From Legionellales bacterium (GTDB taxonomy: Bacteria; Pseudomonadota; Gammaproteobacteria; Legionellales; Legionellaceae), in contig JAGVJT010000151.1 in assembly GCA_020050955.1 (NCBI GenBank), forward strand, positions 1-5,735: a stretch of DNA of 5,735 nt, read 5' to 3'. The position numbers were made by a program, and so were the translations under genes. Position 1 is the first letter of the stretch, and each line of letters starts with the position of its first letter. A model generated the notes under the pieces. The model was not told the origin of the DNA, did not search any database, and saw nothing but the letters and a program-made list of their open reading frames with translations. Below, in pieces: positions 1-5,735 of the stretch.

Positions 1-2215
1 TAATTTCACCTGTCATGGCAACATCAGCGCGCACGGGAATATGCGTTAACACCGACATCAGCACTGTGCACATCCCAATCCCCGCACTTGGTCCATCTTT
101 TGGTGTCGCACCTTCCGGAACATGAATATGAATATCATTTTTTTCGTAGAAGTCATCTGAGATATGAAACGTCTTTGCACGACTACGCACAACCGTCATC
201 GCAGCATGAATCGACTCTTGCATCACTTCGCCCAATTGACCAGTATGCAATGTCTTTCCTTTACCTGGCATCATAGATGCTTCTATCGTGAGTAACTCAC
301 CACCGACACTCGTCCACGCAAGTCCTGTCACTTGGCCCACTTGATCTTCTGTTTCAGCAAGACCATATCGATATTTTTCAACACCTAAAAATTTCTCAAT
401 ATTACTGCGTGCAACACTGATTTTTTTCACACGCTTTCGAGATAACAAATCTTTAACCACTTTCCGACAAACGCTCGCTATTTCACGGTCTAGATTTCGC
501 ACCCCTGCTTCGCGAGTGTAGTGACGAATAATGTTTTGAATAGCACCATGAGTGAACTCAATTTCATCGTCTTTTAAACCGTTGGCAACACGTTGCTTGG
601 GAATAAGGTAATTTTGTGTGATGTGTATCTTTTCATCATCGGTATAACCTGCAAGACGAATGACTTCCATCCGATCTAATAACGGTGCTGGAATTTCCAA
701 TGAATTCGCCGTTGCAATAAACATCACATCACTTAAATCATAATTTACTTCTAAGTAATGATCGTTAAACGTATGATTTTGCTCCGGGTCAAGCACTTCT
801 AATAATGCAGAAGCAGGATCACCACGAAAATCCATCGCCATCTTATCCACTTCATCAAGCATGATTAATGGGTTTTTGACACCCGCTTTACAGAGTTTTT
901 GAATAATTTTACCTGGCATAGAACCAATGTAGGTACGTCGATGACCACGAATTTCTGCCTCATCACGAACACCACCTAAAGCAATACGAATAAATGTTCG
1001 CCCTGTCGCATTTGCAATGGACTGCCCTAATGACGTTTTACCCACCCCTGGTGGTCCGACCAAACAAATAATAGGGCCTTTCAAACGTTTAACACGCTGT
1101 TGAACCGCGAGGTATTCAATAATACGTTCTTTAACTTTTTCAAGACCATAATGATCTTGGTCAAGTAATTTTTCTGCCTTTTGTAAATCAAATTGGATTT
1201 TATTGCGCTTTTTCCAAGGCACACTCAGCATCCAATCTAAATAATGCCTCACCACAGTCGCTTCCGCTGACATCGGTGGCATTAATTTTAATTTTCGCAA
1301 TTCCGCATGAGATTTATCTTTGGCTTCTTTTGGCATGCCTGCGCGGTCAATGGCTTTTTCCAACTGATCAAGCTCATTACCCTCTTCACTCATTTCACCG
1401 AGTTCTTTTTGAATGGCTTTCATTTGCTCGTTCAAATAGTACTCACGCTGGCTTTTTTCCATTTGCCGTTTCACACGTCCACGAACGCGTTTTTCGACTT
1501 GCAACAGATCAATTTCTGTTTCAATCAATCCCATTAGACGCTCAAGACGAACACCAACATCTAAGGTTTCGAGCAATGCTTGTTTGTCATCAACTTTCAA
1601 TGTTAAATGCGCGGTGACGGTATCCGTCAATCGACCAGGCTCGTCAATGCTTGTCAGCGAATTTAAAACTTCTGGTGGTATTTTTTTATTAAGTTTGATG
1701 TATTGTTCAAATTGAGACATTAATGAACGCATCATGATCTCAATTTCTTGCTCTTTAAACGCATGAGAATCGTCTTCGACAGGCTCCCATGTCGCAGCAA
1801 CGTAATTTTCTTTTTTCTCATAAGAAAGCACACGTCCACGCTCTTCACCTTCCACAAGAACTTTAACGGTACCATCAGGGAGTTTTAATAATTGCAATAA
1901 ACTGGAGACCGTCCCCATAGTAAATAATTCATCAGGAGTCGGATCATCACTATTTGGCTGACGTTGAGCGACTAAAAAAATGCGCTTATTTTCAAGCATC
2001 GCAGCTTCTAGTGCTTTGATTGATTTTTCACGCCCAACAAATAAAGGAATAACCATGTTCGGGTAAATAACCACATCCCGCAATGGTAAAACAGGCAAAT
2101 CACGTGTTGCAGATTCTTCTGAAGAAGCGTCTTCTTGCTCGATTGACGCTTCTTCCATCATGGATTCATCTTGTGACACAACATCTTTATCACTCGGCTC
2201 ATGTTCATTCGACAT
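1..2215 (-). CDS. lon: ATP-dependent protease Lon (La), partial: C-terminus beyond window
   Basis: Lon is a cytosolic homo-hexameric AAA+ serine protease that unfolds and degrades damaged and short-lived regulatory proteins. The reading frame is open from an ATG at 2215 to the window edge, giving 738 codons without frameshift. Visible in order: an acidic N-terminal extension (1-39), the Lon N domain starting at LPVLPLRDVV (about 40-230), a charged helical stretch (about 230-340), the AAA+ module with Walker A GPPGVGKT (K393) and Walker B LDEVDK (D454/E455), then the protease domain with PKDGPSAG and catalytic S710. The frame stops at VAMTGEI, so the catalytic lysine (E. coli K722, expected near K753) is outside. 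Both Walker A and the serine are offset by 31 from E. coli, so the core aligns without net gaps and the full protein should be near 815 residues. It starts 38 bases after clpX. Identity is not in doubt; the start is supported by a good Shine-Dalgarno. Confidence 0.98.
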   Translation of the reverse strand, partial: MSNEHEPSDKDVVSQDESMMEEASIEQEDASSEESATRDLPVLPLRDVVIYPNMVIPLFVGREKSIKALEAAMLENKRIFLVAQRQPNSDDPTPDELFTMGTVSSLLQLLKLPDGTVKVLVEGEERGRVLSYEKKENYVAATWEPVEDDSHAFKEQEIEIMMRSLMSQFEQYIKLNKKIPPEVLNSLTSIDEPGRLTDTVTAHLTLKVDDKQALLETLDVGVRLERLMGLIETEIDLLQVEKRVRGRVKRQMEKSQREYYLNEQMKAIQKELGEMSEEGNELDQLEKAIDRAGMPKEAKDKSHAELRKLKLMPPMSAEATVVRHYLDWMLSVPWKKRNKIQFDLQKAEKLLDQDHYGLEKVKERIIEYLAVQQRVKRLKGPIICLVGPPGVGKTSLGQSIANATGRTFIRIALGGVRDEAEIRGHRRTYIGSMPGKIIQKLCKAGVKNPLIMLDEVDKMAMDFRGDPASALLEVLDPEQNHTFNDHYLEVNYDLSDVMFIATANSLEIPAPLLDRMEVIRLAGYTDDEKIHITQNYLIPKQRVANGLKDDEIEFTHGAIQNIIRHYTREAGVRNLDREIASVCRKVVKDLLSRKRVKKISVARSNIEKFLGVEKYRYGLAETEDQVGQVTGLAWTSVGGELLTIEASMMPGKGKTLHTGQLGEVMQESIHAAMTVVRSRAKTFHISDDFYEKNDIHIHVPEGATPKDGPSAGIGMCTVLMSVLTHIPVRADVAMTGEI

Positions 2216-2222
2216 AACGTTA

Positions 2223-2227
2223 TCCTT
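2223..2227 (-). promoter_or_regulatory. Shine-Dalgarno of lon
   Basis: AAGGA on the minus strand, 7 bases before the lon ATG at 2215. It decides the start: the next in-frame ATGs (codons 19 and 20) have no purine-rich site at the right distance. The acidic N-terminal extension is therefore likely to be translated. Confidence 0.8.
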
Positions 2228-2253
2228 CTAAACTTAAGAGAGCGGCAAAATGT

Positions 2254-3522
2254 TTAAGCACCGCCCGCAGCAGAGTGTTGTTCTTCCTTATCACCGTAAA
2301 TCAATACGGGTTTCCCAGTACTATTAACCACTTGTTCGTCAACTAACACTTCACTCACACCGTCAAGGGAAGGAAGCTCATACATGGTATCTAATAGAAT
2401 TGTTTCCAAAATGGCACGTAACCCACGTGCACCAATCTTTCTTGCAAGCGCTTTTTGAGCAATCAAACGCAATGCTTCCGGACGAAACGCCAACTCAACA
2501 TTTTCCATCTTAAATAACGCATGAAATTGTTTTGTCAGTGCATTTTTAGGTCGCGTTAAGATATCAACCAAAGCATCTTCATCCAATTCACCAAGTGTTG
2601 TCACCACAGGTAATCGTCCGACAAATTCTGGGATTAAACCATATTTGATAAGATCATCAGACTCAAGTGCATGCAACATTTTTTCCGTTTCTTGAGCATC
2701 TTTTTTATTTTTAAGTTGAGCTGAAAATCCAATACCAGATTGATCACTACGCTCACGAATCACTTTATCTAAACCCGCAAATGCGCCACCACATATGAAC
2801 AAAATATTCGACGTGTCCACTTGCAAAAACTCTTGCTGCGGATGTTTACGTCCACCTTGAGGCGGAACAGAAGCAACCGTTCCTTCAATCAATTTCAATA
2901 ATGCTTGTTGAACACCTTCACCGGAAACATCACGTGTAATCGAAGGATTATCCGATTTACGTGAAATTTTGTCGATTTCATCGATGTATACAATGCCACG
3001 CTGCGCTTTTGCAACATCGTAATCGCATTTTTGTAAAAGCTTTTGAATAATATTTTCAACGTCTTCACCGACATAACCTGCTTCAGTTAACGTTGTTGCA
3101 TCAGCCATTGCAAAAGGAACATTCAATAAACGAGCCAGCGTCTGGGCAAGTAATGTTTTCCCGCTTCCTGTAGGGCCAATCAGCAGAATATTACTTTTCC
3201 CTAACTCAACACCATCTTCAGACTGATGTTGCATACGTTTGTAATGATTATATACCGCAACCGACAACACCTTTTTCGCGTGTGATTGACCAATAACATA
3301 TTCATCTAAAAAAGCAGAAATTTCTTTCGGTGTGGGCAATCGTTTATCTTCGACAACCTGTTCTTGTTTTTTTTCTTCACGAATAATGTCATTACATAAA
3401 TCAACACATTCGTCACAAACAAACACAGAAGGACCAGCAATTAATTTCTTAACTTCATGCTGACTTTTACCACAAAAAGAACAATACAATACTTTTTCAC
3501 CACCACCGCTGGCTTTCGTCAT
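2254..3522 (-). CDS. clpX: ATP-dependent Clp protease ATP-binding subunit ClpX
   Basis: ClpX is the hexameric AAA+ unfoldase that recognises degradation tags such as ssrA, unfolds the substrate and threads it into ClpP. The 422 residues match the family length (424 in E. coli). The N-terminal zinc-binding domain has C14, C17, C36 and C39. The AAA+ module has Walker A GPTGSGKT (K122), pore loop 1 GYVG (149-152), Walker B YIDEIDK (E182), the RKH loop (225-227), the IGF ClpP-docking loop (264-266), an arginine finger in EFVGRLP (R303) and sensor 2 in GARGLR (R366). Every functional element is present, so it should be active with the adjacent ClpP. It starts 32 bases after clpP with no terminator between, consistent with co-transcription. 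The ATG is preceded by GGGAG at 8 bases. The tail after about residue 408 is poorly conserved in the family and ends in small residues. Confidence 0.99.
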   Translation of the reverse strand: MTKASGGGEKVLYCSFCGKSQHEVKKLIAGPSVFVCDECVDLCNDIIREEKKQEQVVEDKRLPTPKEISAFLDEYVIGQSHAKKVLSVAVYNHYKRMQHQSEDGVELGKSNILLIGPTGSGKTLLAQTLARLLNVPFAMADATTLTEAGYVGEDVENIIQKLLQKCDYDVAKAQRGIVYIDEIDKISRKSDNPSITRDVSGEGVQQALLKLIEGTVASVPPQGGRKHPQQEFLQVDTSNILFICGGAFAGLDKVIRERSDQSGIGFSAQLKNKKDAQETEKMLHALESDDLIKYGLIPEFVGRLPVVTTLGELDEDALVDILTRPKNALTKQFHALFKMENVELAFRPEALRLIAQKALARKIGARGLRAILETILLDTMYELPSLDGVSEVLVDEQVVNSTGKPVLIYGDKEEQHSAAGGA

Positions 3523-3530
3523 CTAGTAAG

Positions 3531-3535
3531 CTCCC
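3531..3535 (-). promoter_or_regulatory. Shine-Dalgarno of clpX
   Basis: GGGAG on the minus strand, 8 bases before the clpX ATG, within the 32-base clpP-clpX gap. It supports the chosen start, which also leaves the zinc-finger cysteines one residue from their E. coli positions. Confidence 0.75.
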
Positions 3536-3554
3536 GCTTTACACGGCTCATCAA

Positions 3555-4196
3555 TTATTTTTTATCAGTATCTGCAATAGACTCACGACTGTGAAGAACA
3601 CGATCAATCAGGCCATACTCAACAGCTTGTGTCGCACTCATGAAATTATCACGCTCCGTATCACGCATGATTTGTTCAGGCGTTTTATTGGTGTGCTTAC
3701 CCATGATGTTATTCAACCGCTCACGTACCGCAAGTGTCTCACGCGCATGAATTTCAATATCTGTCGCCTGACCACGATAACCACCAAGAGGCTGATGGAT
3801 CATGACGCGAGAGTTCGGCAAACAATAGCGTTTTCCTTCAGCACCCGCGCATAACAACAGTGCTGCAGCACTCGCTGCCTGACCAATACACAGTGTGCTC
3901 ACATCAGGCTTAATGAACTGCATAGTATCATAAATCGCAAGTCCTGCCGTTACGACACCACCTGGAGAGTTAATGTACATTGAGATGTCTTTATCTGGAT
4001 TTTCAGACTCAAGAAACAACAACTGAGCCACAACCAAATTTGCCATATGATCTTCAACTTCACCTAAAAGAAAAATAATGCGCTCTTTTAATAGTCGTGA
4101 GTAAATATCATATGAGCGCTCTCCGCGTGAAGTTTGCTCAACGACCATTGGCACAAGGCCACTGGCATTTCTAATCACTTGATCTGAATACCCCAT
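3555..4196 (-). CDS. clpP: ATP-dependent Clp protease proteolytic subunit ClpP
   Basis: ClpP is the serine peptidase that forms a two-ring, 14-subunit barrel capped by ClpX (and ClpA where present) in the cytosol. The 213 residues compare with 207 in E. coli. The catalytic triad is S109, H134 (MIHQP) and D183 (RDTERD), each two positions before the E. coli precursor residues S111, H136 and D185. The oxyanion-forming SPGG is at 77-80, and the handle helix and head domain follow as in the family. By alignment, about 12 N-terminal residues form a propeptide, and the mature chain would begin near GLVPMVVEQ (G13). Odd point: the serine is followed by Ala-Ala ([11 protein letters not shown]), where most ClpP have Met-Gly (GQAASMGAFLL). 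The C-terminus is a few residues longer than in E. coli. The ATG lies 3 bases after the tig stop and uses a Shine-Dalgarno inside tig, which points to coupled translation. Confidence 0.98.
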   Translation of the reverse strand: MGYSDQVIRNASGLVPMVVEQTSRGERSYDIYSRLLKERIIFLLGEVEDHMANLVVAQLLFLESENPDKDISMYINSPGGVVTAGLAIYDTMQFIKPDVSTLCIGQAASAAALLLCAGAEGKRYCLPNSRVMIHQPLGGYRGQATDIEIHARETLAVRERLNNIMGKHTNKTPEQIMRDTERDNFMSATQAVEYGLIDRVLHSRESIADTDKK

Positions 4197-4199
4197 CCC

Positions 4200-5543
4200 T
4201 TACTCTCCTTTCTCCTCATCCGCTACATCAGCGTGTTTATTCGGGGTCATGACATCATCGTAACTCATCTGTTTTTGAACTTTCTTAACATGTTCAATAA
4301 TTTTTTCTGCGACCATTTCTTCCATCACAAGCGCTTCAATTTCCGCGATACGCTCTTGTTTCTCATGGTACCATGCACGCAATTCAGATGGATCATCATA
4401 CGCTGCCGATAATTTTTCAATCATAGCATCAACACGTGCACGATCAACCGTCATTTGATGCTTCTTCACATAATCAGCAAACAACAAGCCCATTCTTACA
4501 CGACGTATCGCTTGCTCTTCAAACAACATCCGCGGAAAGTCAGGGATTTTCTCATCGTCTGAATGCTCGTGACCAAATAATCGGTGATACATGTCATGCT
4601 TTAAATGTTCAATTTCTTGATCCACTAACGCATTTGGAACATCAAAAGTATTCATCGCTAATAATGCATCAAACGCTTTCTCACGATTCATCGAACTTAA
4701 TCGACGCTCAAGCTCTCGTACCATGTTATCTTTGATATCTTTTTTTAATGCGTCAACACCACCTTCATTAATATTAAACAATGCCGCAAACTCATCATTT
4801 AATTTCGGCAATGTTCCTTCTTGAACACTTTTAACCGTAATGTTAAATCGTGCTGGTTTTCCTGCCAATGATGCTTCGTGATACGCTTCAGGGAAGGTAA
4901 CATCGATAACAACGCAAGCACCAGGCTCAACGCCTAAAATACCCTGCTCAAAGCCTTCAATCATTTGACCTTGCCCCATCACAAGTTCAAAGTCATTTTC
5001 TTTAGCATTAGCCATCGGCTCATCATTCATGAAACCTTCAAAATCAATCACAACGCGGTCGTTTTTGGCAACAGCGCGTGTCACTGGGCTCCATGTCTTA
5101 TGTTGATCACGAAGTTTTTCAAGCAATACATCCACATCTTTATCCGTCACTTCAGCATGCCCTACTTCGATTTCTGACTGCTCTAGTTCTTGGATAGTAA
5201 ATACAGGGAATACTTCAAATAATGCGCTGTAACTAAAATCTTGACCTGATGCAAGTACGCCAGGTTCAATACGAGGTGTCCCTGCTGGTACTAATGCGTT
5301 TTCTGTTAATGCTTCGTGTAATGTTGACTGAACCATTTCTCGTGCAACTTCATCTCGCACACTGTCAGAGTAACGTTGTTTTACGAGATTAAACGGTGCT
5401 TTGCCTGGACGAAATCCACGGATATTGACACGATTGACTAAATTTCGGAGACGTAACCCAACTTCTTCTTCAATTTTTTCAGTTGGCACTGAAACGGTTA
5501 CTCTTCGCTCCAAACCATTTAAGGTCTCAACAGAAACTGCCAT
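4200..5543 (-). CDS. tig: Trigger factor, ribosome-associated chaperone and peptidyl-prolyl isomerase
   Basis: Trigger factor binds the large ribosomal subunit beside the exit tunnel (protein L23), shields nascent chains and catalyses proline isomerisation. The 447 residues exceed the 432 of E. coli. The N-terminal ribosome-binding domain (about 1-112) has the signature GFRPGKAP at 43-50, with F44 and R45 at the E. coli positions and K48 conserved. The FKBP-type isomerase domain (about 150-245) contains the [13 protein letters not shown] segment with F198. The C-terminal substrate-binding domain (about 246-430) is helical and includes [16 protein letters not shown]. The final 20 or so residues form a charged, probably disordered tail. 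ATG 5543 is chosen because it matches the family N-terminus and has GAGGT 6 bases upstream. It is first in the tig-clpP-clpX-lon group, probably transcribed from a promoter in the spacer after tRNA-Leu and perhaps also by read-through from it. Confidence 0.98.
   Translation of the reverse strand: MAVSVETLNGLERRVTVSVPTEKIEEEVGLRLRNLVNRVNIRGFRPGKAPFNLVKQRYSDSVRDEVAREMVQSTLHEALTENALVPAGTPRIEPGVLASGQDFSYSALFEVFPVFTIQELEQSEIEVGHAEVTDKDVDVLLEKLRDQHKTWSPVTRAVAKNDRVVIDFEGFMNDEPMANAKENDFELVMGQGQMIEGFEQGILGVEPGACVVIDVTFPEAYHEASLAGKPARFNITVKSVQEGTLPKLNDEFAALFNINEGGVDALKKDIKDNMVRELERRLSSMNREKAFDALLAMNTFDVPNALVDQEIEHLKHDMYHRLFGHEHSDDEKIPDFPRMLFEEQAIRRVRMGLLFADYVKKHQMTVDRARVDAMIEKLSAAYDDPSELRAWYHEKQERIAEIEALVMEEMVAEKIIEHVKKVQKQMSYDDVMTPNKHADVADEEKGE
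4205..4210 (-). promoter_or_regulatory. Shine-Dalgarno of clpP, inside the end of tig
   Basis: AAGGAG on the minus strand, overlapping the last sense codons of tig (Lys-Gly-Glu) and 8 bases before the clpP ATG. Ribosomes finishing tig stop within the clpP initiation region. Direct hand-over or unmasking of the start is therefore plausible (inference). Confidence 0.8.
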
Positions 5544-5549
5544 CTAGTC

Positions 5550-5554
5550 ACCTC
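5550..5554 (-). promoter_or_regulatory. Shine-Dalgarno of tig
   Basis: GAGGT on the minus strand, 6 bases before the tig ATG at 5543. It is normal in strength and spacing and supports that start. Confidence 0.75.
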
Positions 5555-5577
5555 ACTGGACATAATATCGTTATTAA

Positions 5578-5606
5578 ATTGTAAATAAGAAAATAGGACA
5601 TGTAAT
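5578..5606 (-). promoter_or_regulatory. Candidate sigma-70-type promoter for tig-clpP-clpX-lon
   Basis: On the minus strand, ATTACA (5606-5601, 4 of 6 to TTGACA) is separated by exactly 17 bases from TACAAT (5583-5578, 5 of 6 to TATAAT). Transcription would start near 5570, giving a leader of roughly 27 bases that contains the tig Shine-Dalgarno. The spacer is AT-rich, so chance matches are easy and the -35 is weak. I see no convincing heat-shock (sigma-32) element beside it. Confidence 0.45.
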
Positions 5607-5630
5607 CGCATTGCGTCTAAGCCACAAATA

Positions 5631-5645
5631 ACAATTCCTAATTGT
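5631..5645 (-). other. Small AT-rich hairpin 3 bases after tRNA-Leu
   Basis: ACAATT and AATTGT form a perfect 6-bp inverted repeat around a 3-base loop, starting 3 bases after the encoded CCA. Only one base pair per arm is G-C and the following bases (TATTTGT) are not a clean T run. It could be a weak terminator or a 3' processing signal for the tRNA precursor. It does not look strong enough to block read-through into tig. Confidence 0.35.
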
Positions 5646-5648
5646 ATA

Positions 5649-5733
5649 TGGTACGAAAGGAGAGACTCGAACTCTCACGGGTCGCCCCGCTGGAACCTAA
5701 ATCCAGTGCGTCTACCAATTCCGCCACTTTCGC
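5649..5733 (-). tRNA. tRNA-Leu, anticodon UAG (reads CUA/CUN leucine codons)
   Basis: An 85-nt class II tRNA with encoded CCA (5651-5649). Acceptor strand GCGAAAG pairs with CTTTCGT; D stem GCG/CGC; anticodon stem CTGGA/TCCAG around the loop TTTAGGT, giving anticodon UAG; long variable arm CGGG/CCCG with a GCGA loop; T arm GAGAG-TTCGAGT-CTCTC; discriminator A73, as expected for leucine tRNAs. The long variable arm and A73 agree with the anticodon. The first acceptor pair is G1-U72 rather than G1-C72. Only two bases lie upstream in the window, so its promoter or any preceding tRNA cannot be seen. Confidence 0.96.
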
Positions 5734-5735
5734 AA

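Noticed and set aside
1276..1617. Plus-strand open frames opposite lon (113 and 76 codons), and a shorter one at 88-276
   Set aside because: They lie antisense to a fully conserved lon frame, lack recognisable domains and lack convincing ribosome binding sites; they are shadows of lon codon usage.
2216..2253. Possible separate lon promoter in the clpX-lon gap (TTGCCG, 18 bases, GATAAC)
   Set aside because: Each box matches only 4 of 6, and the -10 would overlap the lon Shine-Dalgarno, leaving almost no leader. A lon promoter, if any, more likely lies inside clpX and I could not recognise one.
2216..2300. Sigma-32 heat-shock promoter upstream of lon, as known in E. coli
   Set aside because: A CTTAAA resembles the -35 box but no CCCCAT-like -10 follows at the required distance.
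2254..2300. Small-residue C-terminus of ClpX (SAAGGA) as an ssrA-like self-degradation tag
   Set aside because: It does not end in the LAA or similar hydrophobic-Ala-Ala needed for ssrA recognition, and ClpX tails vary freely.
3523..3554. Terminator or regulatory hairpin between clpP and clpX
   Set aside because: The 32 bases contain no stable inverted repeat and no T run on the transcribed strand.
3591..3854. Plus-strand open frame opposite clpP
   Set aside because: It is entirely antisense to conserved clpP codons and its translation resembles no family I know.
4436..5177. Two plus-strand open frames opposite tig (4436-4735 and 4965-5177)
   Set aside because: They are antisense to the conserved tig frame, with no family signature and no supporting upstream signals.

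Overview
The window carries one conserved protein quality-control cluster, read entirely from the minus strand: tRNA-Leu(UAG), tig (trigger factor), clpP, clpX and the first nine tenths of lon. All four proteins are close to their Escherichia coli counterparts, and catalytic residues sit at nearly identical positions. The order tig-clpP-clpX-lon is the classical gammaproteobacterial one. The DNA is fairly AT-rich, with AT-rich third codon positions, and a tRNA-Leu lies just upstream of tig. This suggests an AT-rich gammaproteobacterium. I lean towards the Legionella/Coxiella side from memory of similar layouts, but the window cannot prove this.

Layout in the direction of transcription (high to low coordinates): a tRNA-Leu gene with encoded CCA (5733-5649); a 105-base AT-rich spacer with a small hairpin and a sigma-70-like promoter candidate; tig (5543-4200); clpP (4196-3555), 3 bases after the tig stop, with its Shine-Dalgarno inside the tig end; clpX (3522-2254), 32 bases after clpP; lon (from 2215), 38 bases after clpX and running off the left edge of the window. 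There is no gene-free stretch over 300 bases. No terminator is visible between the four protein genes, so they can be one transcript, though internal promoters are not excluded.

Functionally, trigger factor meets nascent chains at the ribosome exit tunnel. ClpX unfolds tagged or misfolded substrates and feeds them to the ClpP peptidase barrel. Lon is an independent ATP-dependent protease for damaged and regulatory proteins. The cluster thus links folding at the ribosome to the two main routes of cytosolic proteolysis.

This is an ordinary housekeeping region and I found no undescribed system. The points worth a second look are small: ClpP has Ala-Ala instead of the usual Met-Gly directly after its catalytic serine; Lon has an acidic N-terminal extension of about 31 residues; trigger factor has a charged C-terminal extension; and the tRNA-Leu has a G1-U72 wobble at the end of its acceptor stem.
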